Positions 23,878 to 33,289 of a stretch of DNA of 64,000 bases are shown here, one piece after another. Within the stretch, counting starts at the first letter, position 1. Each line of letters opens with the position of its first letter. Made by a program: the position numbers and the translations under genes. This DNA is from Cytobacillus oceanisediminis (GTDB lineage: Bacteria; Bacillota; Bacilli; Bacillales; Cytobacillaceae), in the NCBI RefSeq assembly GCF_004366035.1, contig NZ_SOEE01000009.1, positions 62,001 through 126,000 of the forward strand. The letters are read 5' to 3'. The notes beneath the pieces were generated by a model, which searched no databases, was not told the origin of the DNA, and worked only from the letters and a program-made list of their open reading frames with translations.

Positions 23878-24534
23878 TTACTTCATATACTTTGCAACTA
23901 ATAAATAACACCTTTCTCTTGTAAGACTTGCTTGTGTAGCCACATATTCCAATGGCTCCATCGAACCGCCTTTGTATCTTAGTGAAGATTTTTTCGCAGC
24001 TTCATCTCTTTGTTGGATCCAGCTCCGCTGTTCTTCTCTTAATTGGTCCATCTGCCCTTTATCAAGCTGCTCTTCCAGCAGACCATAAATTTTGTTTAAC
24101 TCCTCATCCCAGGTTCTATATCTTTCCGCCTCTTGCTCCACCAATTCTGCCGTGGTTGTCTTAGCTTCTGCGTATCTGTCCGCTTCTTCCATTTTATTTA
24201 GTTTCTTGAGAAATTCATCCTTATTACTTTCATGACTTACATTTTGATCATTAGTGGACTCAACTGACTCTCCTTCATTTGAGGCTGCAGATGAATTGTC
24301 TGTATCTTCTTGTTCATTGAGCTGTGTGTTGTCACTGCTGCCAGAAGAGTTTTCTGCCTCATTTCCCTCTGAATCTGTAGAATTCCTATCAGTTTGGCCG
24401 CCATCTTCATTTTGAGCCGAGTTGTCACTAGCTGGCTGGCTGCTCGATTCTTCAGATGAGTTTTCACAAGCAGCCAGTACACCTGATAATGCTACTGTTA
24501 GCAGTACCGCCAAAAACTTCTTGTTTTTTTCCAT
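23878..24534 (-). CDS. Lipoprotein with C-terminal LprI/DUF1311 domain
   Basis: The precursor has 218 residues from ATG 24534 (AAGGA, 9 nt). Lipobox LAAC places the lipidated Cys near residue 23. A low-complexity Ser/Asn/Glu/Gln linker of about 80 residues follows. The C-terminal 110 residues have KIYGLLEEQLDKGQMDQLRE, then EEQRSWIQQRDEAA and ERCYLLVAKYM, the pattern of the DUF1311 lysozyme-inhibitor LprI family. It is anchored on the outer face of the membrane; the long linker would reach into the wall. Ligand unknown in Gram-positives. Confidence 0.85.
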   Translation of the reverse strand: MEKNKKFLAVLLTVALSGVLAACENSSEESSSQPASDNSAQNEDGGQTDRNSTDSEGNEAENSSGSSDNTQLNEQEDTDNSSAASNEGESVESTNDQNVSHESNKDEFLKKLNKMEEADRYAEAKTTTAELVEQEAERYRTWDEELNKIYGLLEEQLDKGQMDQLREEQRSWIQQRDEAAKKSSLRYKGGSMEPLEYVATQASLTRERCYLLVAKYMK

Positions 24535-24730
24535 TTTCACACTTCCTTTTTATATTTATTAACGAAATTTACACTTTTCACTTTTTGAACAAATCCTTCA
24601 GTATCGAGTATTAATAGATGATCTGTGTCTTCGAAAATAAATATTTTTGTGCTCATTCCTTCCAAACTTATCTTACCATTTTCCATATAGAAAATTATCC
24701 CAATTCCAAACTTTCCTGTTTTTCTGCGAA

Positions 24731-24764
24731 GAAAAAAAGAGCTCCTCTTGGGAACTCCTTTTTA
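24731..24764 (-). terminator. Terminator of Nudix gene at 24762
   Basis: Minus strand GAGTTCC-CAAGA-GGAGCTC followed by TTTTTTTCTTC; it overlaps the stop codon. Confidence 0.8.
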
Positions 24765-25211
24765 AATAGAATTAATATATTCCTTAAGCACTTTACGATC
24801 TGGAGGACTTATATTCGAGGGAATTTCATGAACATGAAAAAAGCGTAAATCATTAACTTCTTCGTTATCGACTGTAAGTTCTCCATCATAGTCGGTGCAG
24901 ATATAGGCGGTAATGACATTAAATACTTCATCACCGTGAGGATATTTATAGTAAAATTCATCTCCTGAATAAATATTAAACAACCGCAGATCATTTGCTG
25001 CTAACCCAGTTTCTTCAAGCAGCTCTCTCTTAGCCACCTCTTCCAATGTTTCTCCGGGCTCCAGAGAACCTCCCGCCAATCCCCAGCAATTATTATCCTT
25101 CCTTAATTGTAATAACAGCCTACTATTCTTATCCAAAACGATAACACTCGCTCCAGTAATAACAAGAGGACGGCTTCCAACTATTTTTCTTAGATCCATT
25201 ACATAACTCAT
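24762..25211 (-). CDS. Nudix hydrolase
   Basis: The 149-residue enzyme has the Nudix box GGSLEPGETLEEVAKRELLE, then ETGL (about 47-70), fully matching the consensus. The opening RPLVITGASVIVLDKNSRLL and the later YYKYPHGDEVFNVITAYICT are typical of MutT/YjhB-like proteins. Substrate unknown. Monocistronic. Confidence 0.9.
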   Translation of the reverse strand: MSYVMDLRKIVGSRPLVITGASVIVLDKNSRLLLQLRKDNNCWGLAGGSLEPGETLEEVAKRELLEETGLAANDLRLFNIYSGDEFYYKYPHGDEVFNVITAYICTDYDGELTVDNEEVNDLRFFHVHEIPSNISPPDRKVLKEYINSI

Positions 25212-25334
25212 AGTAATCTCCTAAATATAAGACTTTCCTAATTTTTATTCGGTATTTTGGAGATAAATCCTTCCAAAGGAATTTATCGAATTCTATGTTT
25301 TCTTTACAAATATGGTATTAGGCTAAGAGGATTT

Positions 25335-25543
25335 TTAATCACAGCCATTGTGCTTAACAAAATTTTGGTATGCTTTTGCAGTAATTATTGAAATCAAATA
25401 AATGCTTATGAATGAAGCAACAGATACGAAGAGTATATATATTGCGTATAAGGTTTAGAACTATCCATATTGAAAAAGGCAAATATAGTTATTAACAATG
25501 AAAGTCCTATTGCTTTTGCGGTGTGTTTATTTTGGGTGCTCAT
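25335..25543 (-). pseudogene. Small two-TM protein gene with one frameshift
   Basis: ATG 25543 follows AAAGGAGG by 5 nt, an excellent start. The first frame reads about 28 residues including the span IGLSLLITIFAFF, then goes out of register near 25450 (AAACC) and stops at 25406. One frame over, the sequence continues as LYAIYILFVSVASFISIYLI, then TAKAYQNFVKHNGCD and a stop at 25335. Together they make a sensible two-span protein of about 69 residues. The break is at a short homopolymer, so it is decay or a base-calling error. Confidence 0.7.
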
Positions 25544-25604
25544 AAAATCCTCCTTTCGATTAATCTTAATAAATGCCTGTTAGTTAAATATCATATATTT
25601 ATAT

Positions 25605-26135
25605 CTATTCCTCTACATTTAATTTCCCTCCTTTCACAAACCAGGCAAGTGCCTTCTGCTCCATTTCCTTCACAAATGTCTTTTTTGCTTGGCTATACTC
25701 ACTTGTGTCATCAAACCTTTTTGCTAATTCTTCCTTGTATTTAGTGTACCTTGTTGCTTCAGCAGGATGGGACCGAAGAAAATCCCTAAATATAAGGTGC
25801 CGTTCTATTTGGGGGTTATCAAATTGATAGAAATGCAAATGATGAGATCTGTTTTCTCCGCCTTTCCGAAATAACCTTCTTCCTGTAATCCCCCATTCAC
25901 CAGCAGCCTCATATCCCAGATTTCTCATCTCTTCTTTAAATTTGTCTATCTTTTCGATATCCTTCACAAGACACATCATATCGATTACAGGCTTTGCCTT
26001 CATCCCCCGGACCGCAGTACTGCCAAAATGTTCACATTTTATAATGTCATCTTTAAAGATTGTTTTGAGAATTTGTGTCTCTTGTCTATACATGAGAGCC
26101 CAATTATTGCTAAATTCCGTAAGCCGAATCTTCAT
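25605..26135 (-). CDS. GrpB family (UPF0157) nucleotidyltransferase-fold protein
   Basis: The 176-residue protein shows the GrpB signature CEHFGSTAVRGMKAKPVIDM (about residues 34-53), a minimal nucleotidyltransferase motif (GS, then DxM), and SHHLHFYQFDNPQIERHLIF (about 97-116), also diagnostic. Some GrpB proteins are fused to dephospho-CoA kinase; this one stands alone. Function is not established. ATG 26135 follows GGAGGT. Confidence 0.9.
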   Translation of the reverse strand: MKIRLTEFSNNWALMYRQETQILKTIFKDDIIKCEHFGSTAVRGMKAKPVIDMMCLVKDIEKIDKFKEEMRNLGYEAAGEWGITGRRLFRKGGENRSHHLHFYQFDNPQIERHLIFRDFLRSHPAEATRYTKYKEELAKRFDDTSEYSQAKKTFVKEMEQKALAWFVKGGKLNVEE

Positions 26136-26488
26136 TGGAGACCTCCATTTTAAAACTTACATTGATTACTTTAATGTATTTTGGTTACCTGAAATTATTA
26201 ATATTTTCGTGCTCCCCCTTAAAGGTGTACTTAATCAATATGTTGGAGTAAAGTTTGAAAAAAACCCACAAGAAGCAGGATACTTTGAATTACATACAAA
26301 AGATGGCCGAGCAGCAAAGTTTTAGTTAATTCTGTAAAATGAACAGTCTTATATAGATACTTTTATAGCTAAGACTGAGCTGCCTCTATCATGAATGCCT
26401 ATCTTTCACAAATTAAATATCCCAATTTCTCAGTAAGAAATTGGGATTCTATTGTTAATGCGGAATATAACTATACTACTATTTCAAT
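26136..26488. other. Intergenic region with possible coding scrap
   Basis: A plus-strand frame up to a TAG at 26325 encodes QYVGVKFEKNPQEAGYFELH, which looks protein-like, but no start or ribosome binding site precedes it. It may be a gene remnant. A hairpin (26418-26446) follows. Nothing else is seen. Confidence 0.2.
26418..26446. terminator. Hairpin terminator between isochorismatase-like gene and remnant
   Basis: ATCCCAATTTCT... forms TCCCAATTTCT/AGAAATTGGGA with a 5-nt loop; the following tract is AT-rich in both directions. Confidence 0.6.
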
Positions 26489-27046
26489 TCACCTATATGA
26501 ATCATGTATCGGCTGAAACAAGTCTTCCGCTGCATTTCTGACAACTGAAAAATGTTCCACATTGTAATGGCTGTGAAGAGTATCATTATGATGCTTGATA
26601 ATTTGTTCTGCACTTAAGGCATCGCTGTCCGTTGTTGAATGTCCATCACCTACTAATGTGACATCCAATCCACTAATAGTTGCGGTTCTAACTGCACTGT
26701 CTATACAGTGCTGGGTTTTACACCCCATTATAACAACATGCTTGACCTTTTGGGATTTAAGTTGATCCAGCAATCCTGTTCCATGAAAGGAATTTGTTGC
26801 AGCTTTATCAAAGAACTTTGTTTCCGCAGGCACATTAATTTCTTCGTGAACCTGAAATCCTTTGCCTTTCCCTTCAGCAACATCTAAATCCCTGACAAAG
26901 ACAACTGGAACATTGGATTGCTCTGCCTTTTCAATCACTAAATTGATATTCCCAATAAGCTGCTCTTTATTAAAAACTTTACTTTCTTTTATATTCCCAT
27001 CAATTAACTCTTGTTGGGCATCAATAATTAATAAGGTTTGATTCAA
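26489..27046 (-). CDS. Isochorismatase-family cysteine hydrolase
   Basis: The protein has 185 residues from TTG 27046, 8 nt after GGGG; an ATG at 27064 would contain that site inside the gene. The catalytic triad positions are visible: Asp in LLIIDAQ (residue 8), Lys in ETKFFDKA (near 81) and Cys in MGCKTQHCIDSAVR (second Cys, near 114). Family members hydrolyse amides of pyrazinamide, nicotinamide or isochorismate type. Here the substrate is unclear. Monocistronic. Confidence 0.88.
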   Translation of the reverse strand: MNQTLLIIDAQQELIDGNIKESKVFNKEQLIGNINLVIEKAEQSNVPVVFVRDLDVAEGKGKGFQVHEEINVPAETKFFDKAATNSFHGTGLLDQLKSQKVKHVVIMGCKTQHCIDSAVRTATISGLDVTLVGDGHSTTDSDALSAEQIIKHHNDTLHSHYNVEHFSVVRNAAEDLFQPIHDSYR

Positions 27047-27277
27047 ATGATTTTCCCCTTTCAATACCTCTAAAGTTAGTTTAGATCAGTTCCCCTTAGT
27101 ATTTTCACGCCAATATAATTGATTGTCATAATATCAGCCTCCTAAATTAAAAACGTTATCCAAATTTTTAGACATTTTAGATTTTAACATACTAATCAGT
27201 TTAATAAAATATATAAAGCTCCTTATTTAAATGCTTTACTGTGAAACCTGGACGTTCATTAAATCATCTTTAAGAAA

Positions 27278-27306
27278 AAAGTCCGCCTGAGTGAGGCGGA
27301 CCTAAA
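27278..27306 (-). terminator. Terminator of proS
   Basis: Minus strand GTCCGCCT-CACTC-AGGCGGAC followed by TTTTTTC. Confidence 0.85.
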
Positions 27307-27350
27307 AATAAATGACCCTGAAAGATCACGTAATATTTCACATTCACAGT

Positions 27351-28790
27351 TTAATAAGCTCGCGCAAACCAAACCGTATGTTTCGCTTCTTTACCACAAT
27401 GGATGCATGTGTGCTTAGTTGCCGGCGGATTGAACGGAATGTTCCTTGTTGTGAATTTTGTTTTTTCTTTTACACTTTCTTCACAGGCGTCTTCTCCGCA
27501 CCAGCCAGCTAATATCCAGCCAGGAATCGTTTCATTTAATTCGGATTCTGCTATGTGCTGTTCTAACTGGTCCATTGTATCAATATGTGTGTGCGAATTC
27601 TCCGAGCGGAACGCTTTTGCTTTATCGAATAAACGAGTCTGCATGGTTTCAAGCTCTTTTTTAATGCTGTCAATAATGGATTCAAGCGGTACCGCAACCT
27701 TGTCCCCAAGATCACGGGCCTTCATTAAGCATTGATTTTGATCTAAATCACGTGGACCAAGTTCTATGCGGACAGGTACGCCTTTCAATTCCCACTCATT
27801 AAATTTAAAGCCTGGTGATTGATCGGAATCATCTAGACGGACGCGGATTCCTTCAGCCTTTAATGCGGCAAAGATTTCATCTAACTTCTCCATAATGGCC
27901 GGGTTCTTTTTCCATGGCCCGACTGGAATCAGTACAACTTGAGCCGGTGCTATTTTTGGAGGCAGCACAAGGCCTTGCTCATCTCCATGAACCATGATGA
28001 CGGAGCCAATAAGCCGTGTAGACGTACCCCAGGATGTTGTATGGACAAAGGTGTGCTTATTTTCTTTATTCAAATATTTGATATCGAAAGCTTCCGCAAA
28101 TTTTGTACCTAAGTAGTGTGAGGTTCCTGCCTGCACAGCCTTTCCATCTTTCATCATCGCTTCAATGGAGAATGTATCTACAGCGCCGGCAAAACGTTCT
28201 GATGGTGTCTTTTGGCCATCATAAACCGGAATCGCAAGTAATCCTTCTACAACTTCTTTATAAATGGCCAGCATTTGCATGGTTTCCTTACGCGCATCTT
28301 CCTCATCCACATGAGCCGTGTGGCCTTCCTGCCATAAAAATTCAGAAGTGCGGATGAATGGAAGAGTTTTCTTCTCCCAGCGGAATACATTTGCCCATTG
28401 ATTTATTAATACAGGCAGATCCCGATAACTTTTAATCCAATCTGAATACAAATGTCCAATCATTGTTTCAGAAGTGGGGCGCAGTGCCAGACGTTCTTCC
28501 AATTTCTCTCCTGCCGCTTCCGTTATCCATGGAAGCTCTGGCGAGAATCCTTCAATATGATCCTTTTCCTTCTGAAAGAAGGATTCCGGAATTAACATCG
28601 GGAAATATGCATTGCGGTGACCGGTTTCTTTAAAACGCTTATCCATCTCTTCCTGAATATGTTCCCATATTTCATAGCCATCCGGCTTAAAGGCAATACA
28701 GCCGCGAACAGGTGTGTAATCAAATAAATCGGCTTTTTGGATCGTATCAAGATACCATTTTGAAAAGTTGTTTGGTTTTTGTTGAGACAT
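27351..28790 (-). CDS. proS: Prolyl-tRNA synthetase, archaeal/eukaryotic type
   Basis: The 479-residue class II synthetase charges tRNA-Pro. Motif 2 reads RWEKKTLPFIRTSEFLWQEG, motif 3 is in the GTSTRLIGSVIMVHGDEQG region, and ALRPTSETMIGHLY is the proline/ATP site. It lacks the internal INS editing domain of bacterial-type ProRS. Instead it has the C-terminal domain of the archaeal-type enzyme with CGEDAC and CIHCGK cysteines and the terminal ARAY. Many bacilli use this type alone or as a second copy. Expression is controlled by a proline T-box directly upstream. Confidence 0.96.
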   Translation of the reverse strand: MSQQKPNNFSKWYLDTIQKADLFDYTPVRGCIAFKPDGYEIWEHIQEEMDKRFKETGHRNAYFPMLIPESFFQKEKDHIEGFSPELPWITEAAGEKLEERLALRPTSETMIGHLYSDWIKSYRDLPVLINQWANVFRWEKKTLPFIRTSEFLWQEGHTAHVDEEDARKETMQMLAIYKEVVEGLLAIPVYDGQKTPSERFAGAVDTFSIEAMMKDGKAVQAGTSHYLGTKFAEAFDIKYLNKENKHTFVHTTSWGTSTRLIGSVIMVHGDEQGLVLPPKIAPAQVVLIPVGPWKKNPAIMEKLDEIFAALKAEGIRVRLDDSDQSPGFKFNEWELKGVPVRIELGPRDLDQNQCLMKARDLGDKVAVPLESIIDSIKKELETMQTRLFDKAKAFRSENSHTHIDTMDQLEQHIAESELNETIPGWILAGWCGEDACEESVKEKTKFTTRNIPFNPPATKHTCIHCGKEAKHTVWFARAY

Positions 28791-28825
28791 CTTCTTTTCC
28801 TCCTTGGAAAATGAAATTTCTTTAA

Positions 28826-29060
28826 AAAATAAAAAAGCATAAAGAGTCCATCAAAAGGACGTCTTTACGCTAATAGACGTGGTACCACCTTAGTTCAACT
28901 TTAATCAAAATTAAAGTCCTCTAAACGTTTGTAACGAAACGACCCGGTTAGCTTTACTAACATCTCCGTGGCAGGGTTCAATAAGGAGGGGTGATATAGC
29001 TTTCAGCCCAGGCTATATTTTCTGTTTCACAATCCTTATCTACTTGATCACATCATTGAT
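28826..29060 (-). promoter_or_regulatory. Proline T-box leader of proS
   Basis: On the minus strand a stem I region contains GAACCCTGCCACGGAG, in which CCT (28973-28975) aligns with the ACC specifier of the threonine T-boxes at 43.5-44.1 kb and is a Pro codon. The T-box core AAGGTGGTACCACG lies at about 28880-28893. The terminator is GCGTAAAGA/TCTTTATGC with TTTTTTATTTTTT (28826-28871). Uncharged tRNA-Pro would stabilise the antiterminator. A candidate promoter (GTGACA, 17-18 bp, TATATA) lies just upstream of 29060. Confidence 0.9.
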
Positions 29061-29281
29061 TCCATATATATAAGTTAATATATCAACTTGTCACAGGCAA
29101 TTCAATATTTACAAAATTTTATTTTCCATTTTTAACAGCCTTACCAGAAAGGCTGTAAAGCAGTTTAGTCAAAAAACCTCAGCTGATCAATTTTAAATGT
29201 TATAATAAACAAGTATGTTAACTATATATTTTTAAGGTTAACATTTTAACGTAATCGAACAAGTTAAATTGGGGTGATCTT

Positions 29282-29698
29282 ATGTATAAGCTGCGCGGCC
29301 ATCATCTTTTTTGCCTTCTGGGATATCGGGGAATGGGCTATTCCCAGGAATACGTGGAAAATATGACACGTTTGCATCAAGCCTTAAGAGACAACCCCAG
29401 GACATGGATACAGCTTGTAAAAGGGCCGGATCAACTGTGTGAAAAGTATCCCAACTCAGGTGAATACCACTGTGAACACCACGATATTTATGAAAGAGAT
29501 GCTATTATTTTAGAAAAAATAGGACTTAAAATCGGGCAAATCCTGTATTGGAAGGACATTGAAGCGAACATCCAAAAGTACGCTCTTCCCTCAGATATAC
29601 ATACTGTTTGCGAAACGTGTTCCTGGCGTTCATATGGCGTTTGTGAGGAAGGTATTCAAGATATTCTTGCAGGGAAGGGCCTAAAGGAAGTAAAGTAA
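29282..29698 (+). CDS. DUF1284 protein (Cys-rich, putative iron-sulfur or zinc protein)
   Basis: The 138-residue protein begins KLRGHHLFCLLGYRGMGYSQ, the diagnostic start of DUF1284. It has further Cys at CEKYP, EYHCEHHD, TVCETCSWRSYGVCEEG. The Cys pattern suggests a bound iron-sulfur cluster or zinc. Function unknown. ATG follows GGGGTGA. Monocistronic, divergent from proS. Confidence 0.88.
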   Translation: MYKLRGHHLFCLLGYRGMGYSQEYVENMTRLHQALRDNPRTWIQLVKGPDQLCEKYPNSGEYHCEHHDIYERDAIILEKIGLKIGQILYWKDIEANIQKYALPSDIHTVCETCSWRSYGVCEEGIQDILAGKGLKEVK

Positions 29699-29844
29699 CC
29701 CTCCCCTGTTAAATGCCCATTCTTAAACATGCTTGGGAACTGTTTTATATCTGGCAACAACCTGAATTATTATCCCGTTCATACAGGTATTAGTCCAGTC
29801 CTTTCAGAATATATGTAGGTAAAACAGGTAATGGAGGAACTAAC

Positions 29845-30312
29845 ATGGCATTTGCGGCTATTTTGACTGTTGGACGGCTGAAGCACTCAGAGGAACATCC
29901 TGCCTCCCGGGAGTTTTTTGAAGCGGGAAATGAAGTCATGCGAGAGGCTGCTAAAACAGGGCACCTCATAAAAGAATTCTCACCAAATAGAGCGAAGTTC
30001 CCTGAAGAAACGATCAAAGGAGAGGGTACCCCCATTCTCACCTTAACAGTATGGAAAAACCTTCAATCTTTATATCAGTTTACCTATTCCGGCCTGCATA
30101 GGCAGGCATTGCAGGACAGGAATAAGTGGTTTGGGCCTCTTCCAGAGAGACAGCCAAATTATGTGGTGTGGTGGACGGATATGTTATCGGATGTATCCTG
30201 GAAGGAAGCTTTTAAAAGATATGATTTTTATATCCAGCATGGGCCTGATTCTTTTGCATTTGACTTTAGACATGCATTTGATCAATTTGGGGATCCGATC
30301 CTGCTTAAATAG
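29845..30312 (+). CDS. DUF3291 domain protein
   Basis: The 155-residue protein shows the DUF3291 pattern: LTLTVWKNLQSLYQFTYSGL, HRQALQDRNKWFGP and PNYVVWWTDM (about residues 60-115). This is a ferredoxin-like alpha/beta barrel related to antibiotic-biosynthesis monooxygenase-like proteins. ATG follows GGAGG by 7 nt. Function unproven. Confidence 0.85.
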   Translation: MAFAAILTVGRLKHSEEHPASREFFEAGNEVMREAAKTGHLIKEFSPNRAKFPEETIKGEGTPILTLTVWKNLQSLYQFTYSGLHRQALQDRNKWFGPLPERQPNYVVWWTDMLSDVSWKEAFKRYDFYIQHGPDSFAFDFRHAFDQFGDPILLK

Positions 30313-30354
30313 CTGGGGTTAATTCTCCTGCACTGCGTTTTTCCTATCAGCACG

Positions 30355-30909
30355 TTACTGCGGCCTCACCTTATACATTAAATGAATTTCATTAGCCATA
30401 TAATCGGAACTAAAATGAAGTCCCTTCTTTAGCCACCACATGATGATGCCTACCAATGAGGCTGTTTTAATATCAATAGAAACATATTCGTCCGGCAATT
30501 CCTTCTGTGTATTCTTTCTTCTTATTTCTACTAACTGTTTTAATAATACGAATAGTTTTTCCTCGAATTGATTCATCTTGAATAAGATCAGCAAATACTT
30601 TCTATGGATATATAAATAATCAAGCAATTGGGTCAGCTGCTGCTTTTCTGATAGATCTTCCGATTGTATCAATGCTGCAATTTTATCTGATAGCCCGCTT
30701 AAAATTTCATTGATAATTTGCGTTAGAAAATCTTGAATATCCTGATAGTGCAAGTAAAATGTTGTCCGATTTAATCCTGCTTTGGCCGCAACTTTCTGAA
30801 CGGTCAGTTTAGAAATATCGGATTCCTCTGATAGCAGAGAAAATGCTGCTGTTTTGAACATTTCCTTTGAACGGATTGCACGGGGATCTTTCTTTTTCGG
30901 CGCAGACAT
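30355..30909 (-). CDS. TetR/AcrR-family repressor
   Basis: This 184-residue regulator has an N-terminal HTH: LTVQKVAAKAGLNRTTFYLH (about 35-54). The C-terminal domain (KTASLVGIIMWWLKKGLHFS near 150-169) is of the type found in DhaS-like TetR proteins. It is divergent from the 14-TM MFS exporter gene, and the shared 172-bp region contains a CAACATGTTG palindrome. It probably represses the exporter and itself; the inducer is likely an exported drug or metabolite. Confidence 0.9.
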   Translation of the reverse strand: MSAPKKKDPRAIRSKEMFKTAAFSLLSEESDISKLTVQKVAAKAGLNRTTFYLHYQDIQDFLTQIINEILSGLSDKIAALIQSEDLSEKQQLTQLLDYLYIHRKYLLILFKMNQFEEKLFVLLKQLVEIRRKNTQKELPDEYVSIDIKTASLVGIIMWWLKKGLHFSSDYMANEIHLMYKVRPQ

Positions 30910-30973
30910 TCTAACCCTCCTTTATAGATTTTCATGGACTTTCTCAACAGTCCCTATTCGTCCTGTCGATTAG

Positions 30974-30998
30974 TGAACACACACAAGAAAACTGTTCA
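30974..30998. promoter_or_regulatory. Inverted repeat in tetR-MFS intergenic region
   Basis: TGAACA and TGTTCA are separated by 13 bp. This is a possible second regulator-binding site; the half-sites are short. Confidence 0.35.
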
Positions 30999-31036
30999 TG
31001 GTCAAGAATAGATGCTTTTGTTACTATGAATTTTAT

Positions 31037-31052
31037 CGACAACATGTTGAGA
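31037..31052. promoter_or_regulatory. Candidate TetR operator
   Basis: A perfect CAACATGTTG palindrome (31040-31049) with outer TC/GA symmetry lies 30 bp before the exporter start and would overlap its promoter or leader. Length and position fit a TetR-family operator. Confidence 0.5.
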
Positions 31053-31081
31053 ATACAAGTTCAGAACGAAGGAGTTTATGA

Positions 31082-32539
31082 ATGAACAAGGAAATAACAG
31101 AAAGCAATAAAAAAATATTATTATTGGTCCTGATTTCGGGCTGTTTCTTATCAACCTTAAATCAGACTTTATTAAATGTGGCATTGAGCAGTTTCATGGA
31201 GGAATTCAACGTAAAAGCAGCAACGGTCCAATGGTTATCAACCGGATTTATGCTTGTAAATGGGGTATTAGTCCCCATCACAGCATTTCTGATGCAGCGG
31301 TTTACAACAAGGCAGCTGTTTATTAGTTCTATGTTCTTTTTGCTGATTGGGTCTGTCATCAGCGCCTTTGCGATGAACTTTGGCACACTGCTGACGGGAA
31401 GAATGATTCAGGCAATTGGCGCCGGAATCATCATGCCTTTGATGATGACCGTCATTTTATATTTATATCCCGCTGAACAGCGCGGAAGTGTGATGGGGAA
31501 AATTGGCTTTGCAGTGATCTTTGCACCCGCCATCGCTCCAACCCTGTCCGGTTTTATTATTGAATTTGTTTCTTGGAGATGGCTGTTTATTGGGTTACTC
31601 CCCTTTTTACTCATCGTCATCGCTCTAGCCTTCAAATATTTAACGAATGTCTCAGAAACAAAGAAAGCGAGATTGGAACTCCCAAGTGTTATTTTGTCCA
31701 CGATTGGCTTTGGATGCATTTTATTCGGATTTAGTACCGCGGGAAGCAAAGGGTGGCAAAATCCTATAGTCCTTACAACGATCATTGCAGGAGTATTCTT
31801 TACAGCTCTATTCTGCTTGCGGCAGATGAAATCAAAGGAGCCATTACTAAATTTATCTGTATTTAAGTATAAAATCTTCACTCTCACATCGCTTATCAAT
31901 GTCCTGATTACGATGATTATGTATGCAGATTTAATCCTTTTGCCCATTTACCTACAGGATGGCCGCGGGTTCACGGCTTTTGAAGCAGGATTGCTTTTAT
32001 TGCCCGGAGCTATCATCAACGCTTTCTTATCGCCGGTTACTGGCAGAATGTATGATAAATACGGTGCTAAACCACTCTTTATTACAGGTTTAGTATTTGT
32101 CAGTATTTCCATGTGGGGAGTAATCGATTTGAACGAATCAACTACTTATATGTATTTAATGGTCCGCACCATTATTTTGAGAATAGGACTAAGCTTTATT
32201 ACTATGCCTTTAAATACAGCAGGATTGAATGCTTTGCCAAGAGAGCTGGGATCACACGGCTCAGCGGTTAACAACACCATTCGCCAATTGGCAGGAGCGA
32301 TTGGAACTGCAGTTGTCATCACTTTATATACGATTCAGGCAACTTCCTATGCTTCGGAACTCTCAGAAAGCATGACAGCGGACAAACTGGCAAGCTTAGC
32401 TTCTATTTTTGGTTCAAGTTCTGCCTATGTCTTTATGTTAGTCCTATCCCTTGCAACACTGATTTTAGTTTTCTTTGCGCCTAAAAAATCACCAAAAAAC
32501 ACCCATGATAAAGGATTGGCCCAACAAAGCCAGAGTTAA
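31082..32539 (+). CDS. MFS drug exporter, DHA2 (EmrB/QacA, 14-TM) family
   Basis: The 485-residue protein has 14 predicted hydrophobic segments. Family marks are LNQTLLNVALSSF in TM1, LVNGVLVPITAFLMQRF for motif A, GRMIQAIGAGIIMPL in TM4 and an altered motif C (FAPAIAPTLSGFI) in TM5. These are as in YhcA/LmrB-type multidrug proton antiporters. The start ATG follows AAGGAG. TetR-type gene divergent upstream. Substrate unknown; drug or toxic metabolite efflux is likely. Confidence 0.92.
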   Translation: MNKEITESNKKILLLVLISGCFLSTLNQTLLNVALSSFMEEFNVKAATVQWLSTGFMLVNGVLVPITAFLMQRFTTRQLFISSMFFLLIGSVISAFAMNFGTLLTGRMIQAIGAGIIMPLMMTVILYLYPAEQRGSVMGKIGFAVIFAPAIAPTLSGFIIEFVSWRWLFIGLLPFLLIVIALAFKYLTNVSETKKARLELPSVILSTIGFGCILFGFSTAGSKGWQNPIVLTTIIAGVFFTALFCLRQMKSKEPLLNLSVFKYKIFTLTSLINVLITMIMYADLILLPIYLQDGRGFTAFEAGLLLLPGAIINAFLSPVTGRMYDKYGAKPLFITGLVFVSISMWGVIDLNESTTYMYLMVRTIILRIGLSFITMPLNTAGLNALPRELGSHGSAVNNTIRQLAGAIGTAVVITLYTIQATSYASELSESMTADKLASLASIFGSSSAYVFMLVLSLATLILVFFAPKKSPKNTHDKGLAQQSQS

Positions 32540-32546
32540 TAACGCG

Positions 32547-32583
32547 AGCATGCCTGAGATTTCTTGGGTATGCTTTGCTATTT
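32547..32583 (+). terminator. Terminator of MFS gene
   Basis: AGCATGCC and GGTATGCT pair (one G-T) across a 12-nt loop, then TTGCTATTT. Confidence 0.55.
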
Positions 32584-32625
32584 CCCCCTTTGAAAAAAGG
32601 GTGCTTAAACGCAGCCCCTTGAAGT

Positions 32626-33108
32626 TCAGTCTGTATAATTGGACCCTTCTTCCAAAAGTAAATCTGCCAGCCCCTCTTCTGATACTACGTTAATGCCATT
32701 CCTTTTAAGCAAAGCCGACGTAACTCCATCTCCAGGAATTTTGTTTCCCTTGAACTCGCCGTTATAAATCATGGAACTTCCACAGGATGGACTATATTCT
32801 TTTAGCACTACTGCAGTAACTTGCAGCTCTTGGGCTTTTCTTAATGTGATATAAGCTCCTTCTATGTACAAATCTGTAACATCTCTCCCTGATTTTTCAA
32901 TTACTTTAGCTTTGCCATCAAGAACAGCTGCTCCGTCACCATCTATTATCTCAGCAGGTTCTCTTGGTGTTGAAAAACCTCCGAGCAACTCAGGGCAAAC
33001 AGTAATTGCCTGCTGCTGGTCCAGCATTTGACGGATCTTTTGGTTTAAGCAATGAGTGCCGTTATATCTTACTTCCAACCCTGCTAAACAAGAACTGACT
33101 AATATCAT
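32626..33108 (-). CDS. TudS/DUF523-family protein (thiouracil desulfurase-like)
   Basis: ATG 33108 follows GAGG by 8 nt, giving 160 residues. The cysteines typical of DUF523/TudS are present: Cys7 in SSCLAG, Cys20 in NGTHC, Cys38 in TVCPE and Cys109 in SPSCGSS. Characterised TudS enzymes hold a [4Fe-4S] cluster on three of these cysteines and desulfurate 2-thiouracil. A similar sulfur-removal role is inferred. Monocistronic. Confidence 0.85.
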   Translation of the reverse strand: MILVSSCLAGLEVRYNGTHCLNQKIRQMLDQQQAITVCPELLGGFSTPREPAEIIDGDGAAVLDGKAKVIEKSGRDVTDLYIEGAYITLRKAQELQVTAVVLKEYSPSCGSSMIYNGEFKGNKIPGDGVTSALLKRNGINVVSEEGLADLLLEEGSNYTD

Positions 33109-33289
33109 TCGTGACACCTCAATCTAAAAGTTATTCTTCCAATAAAGAAGAGTCCTTGATTATCTAACTGTTTGGACTTTATTGCATTGATTGTCTTATT
33201 AAATATTCACACATCGCAAATTGCCTCCGCATATTCCCCCAAAAATGATGCTTTTTTCAATATATTTGTACAGTCATAAAGACAGGGAA

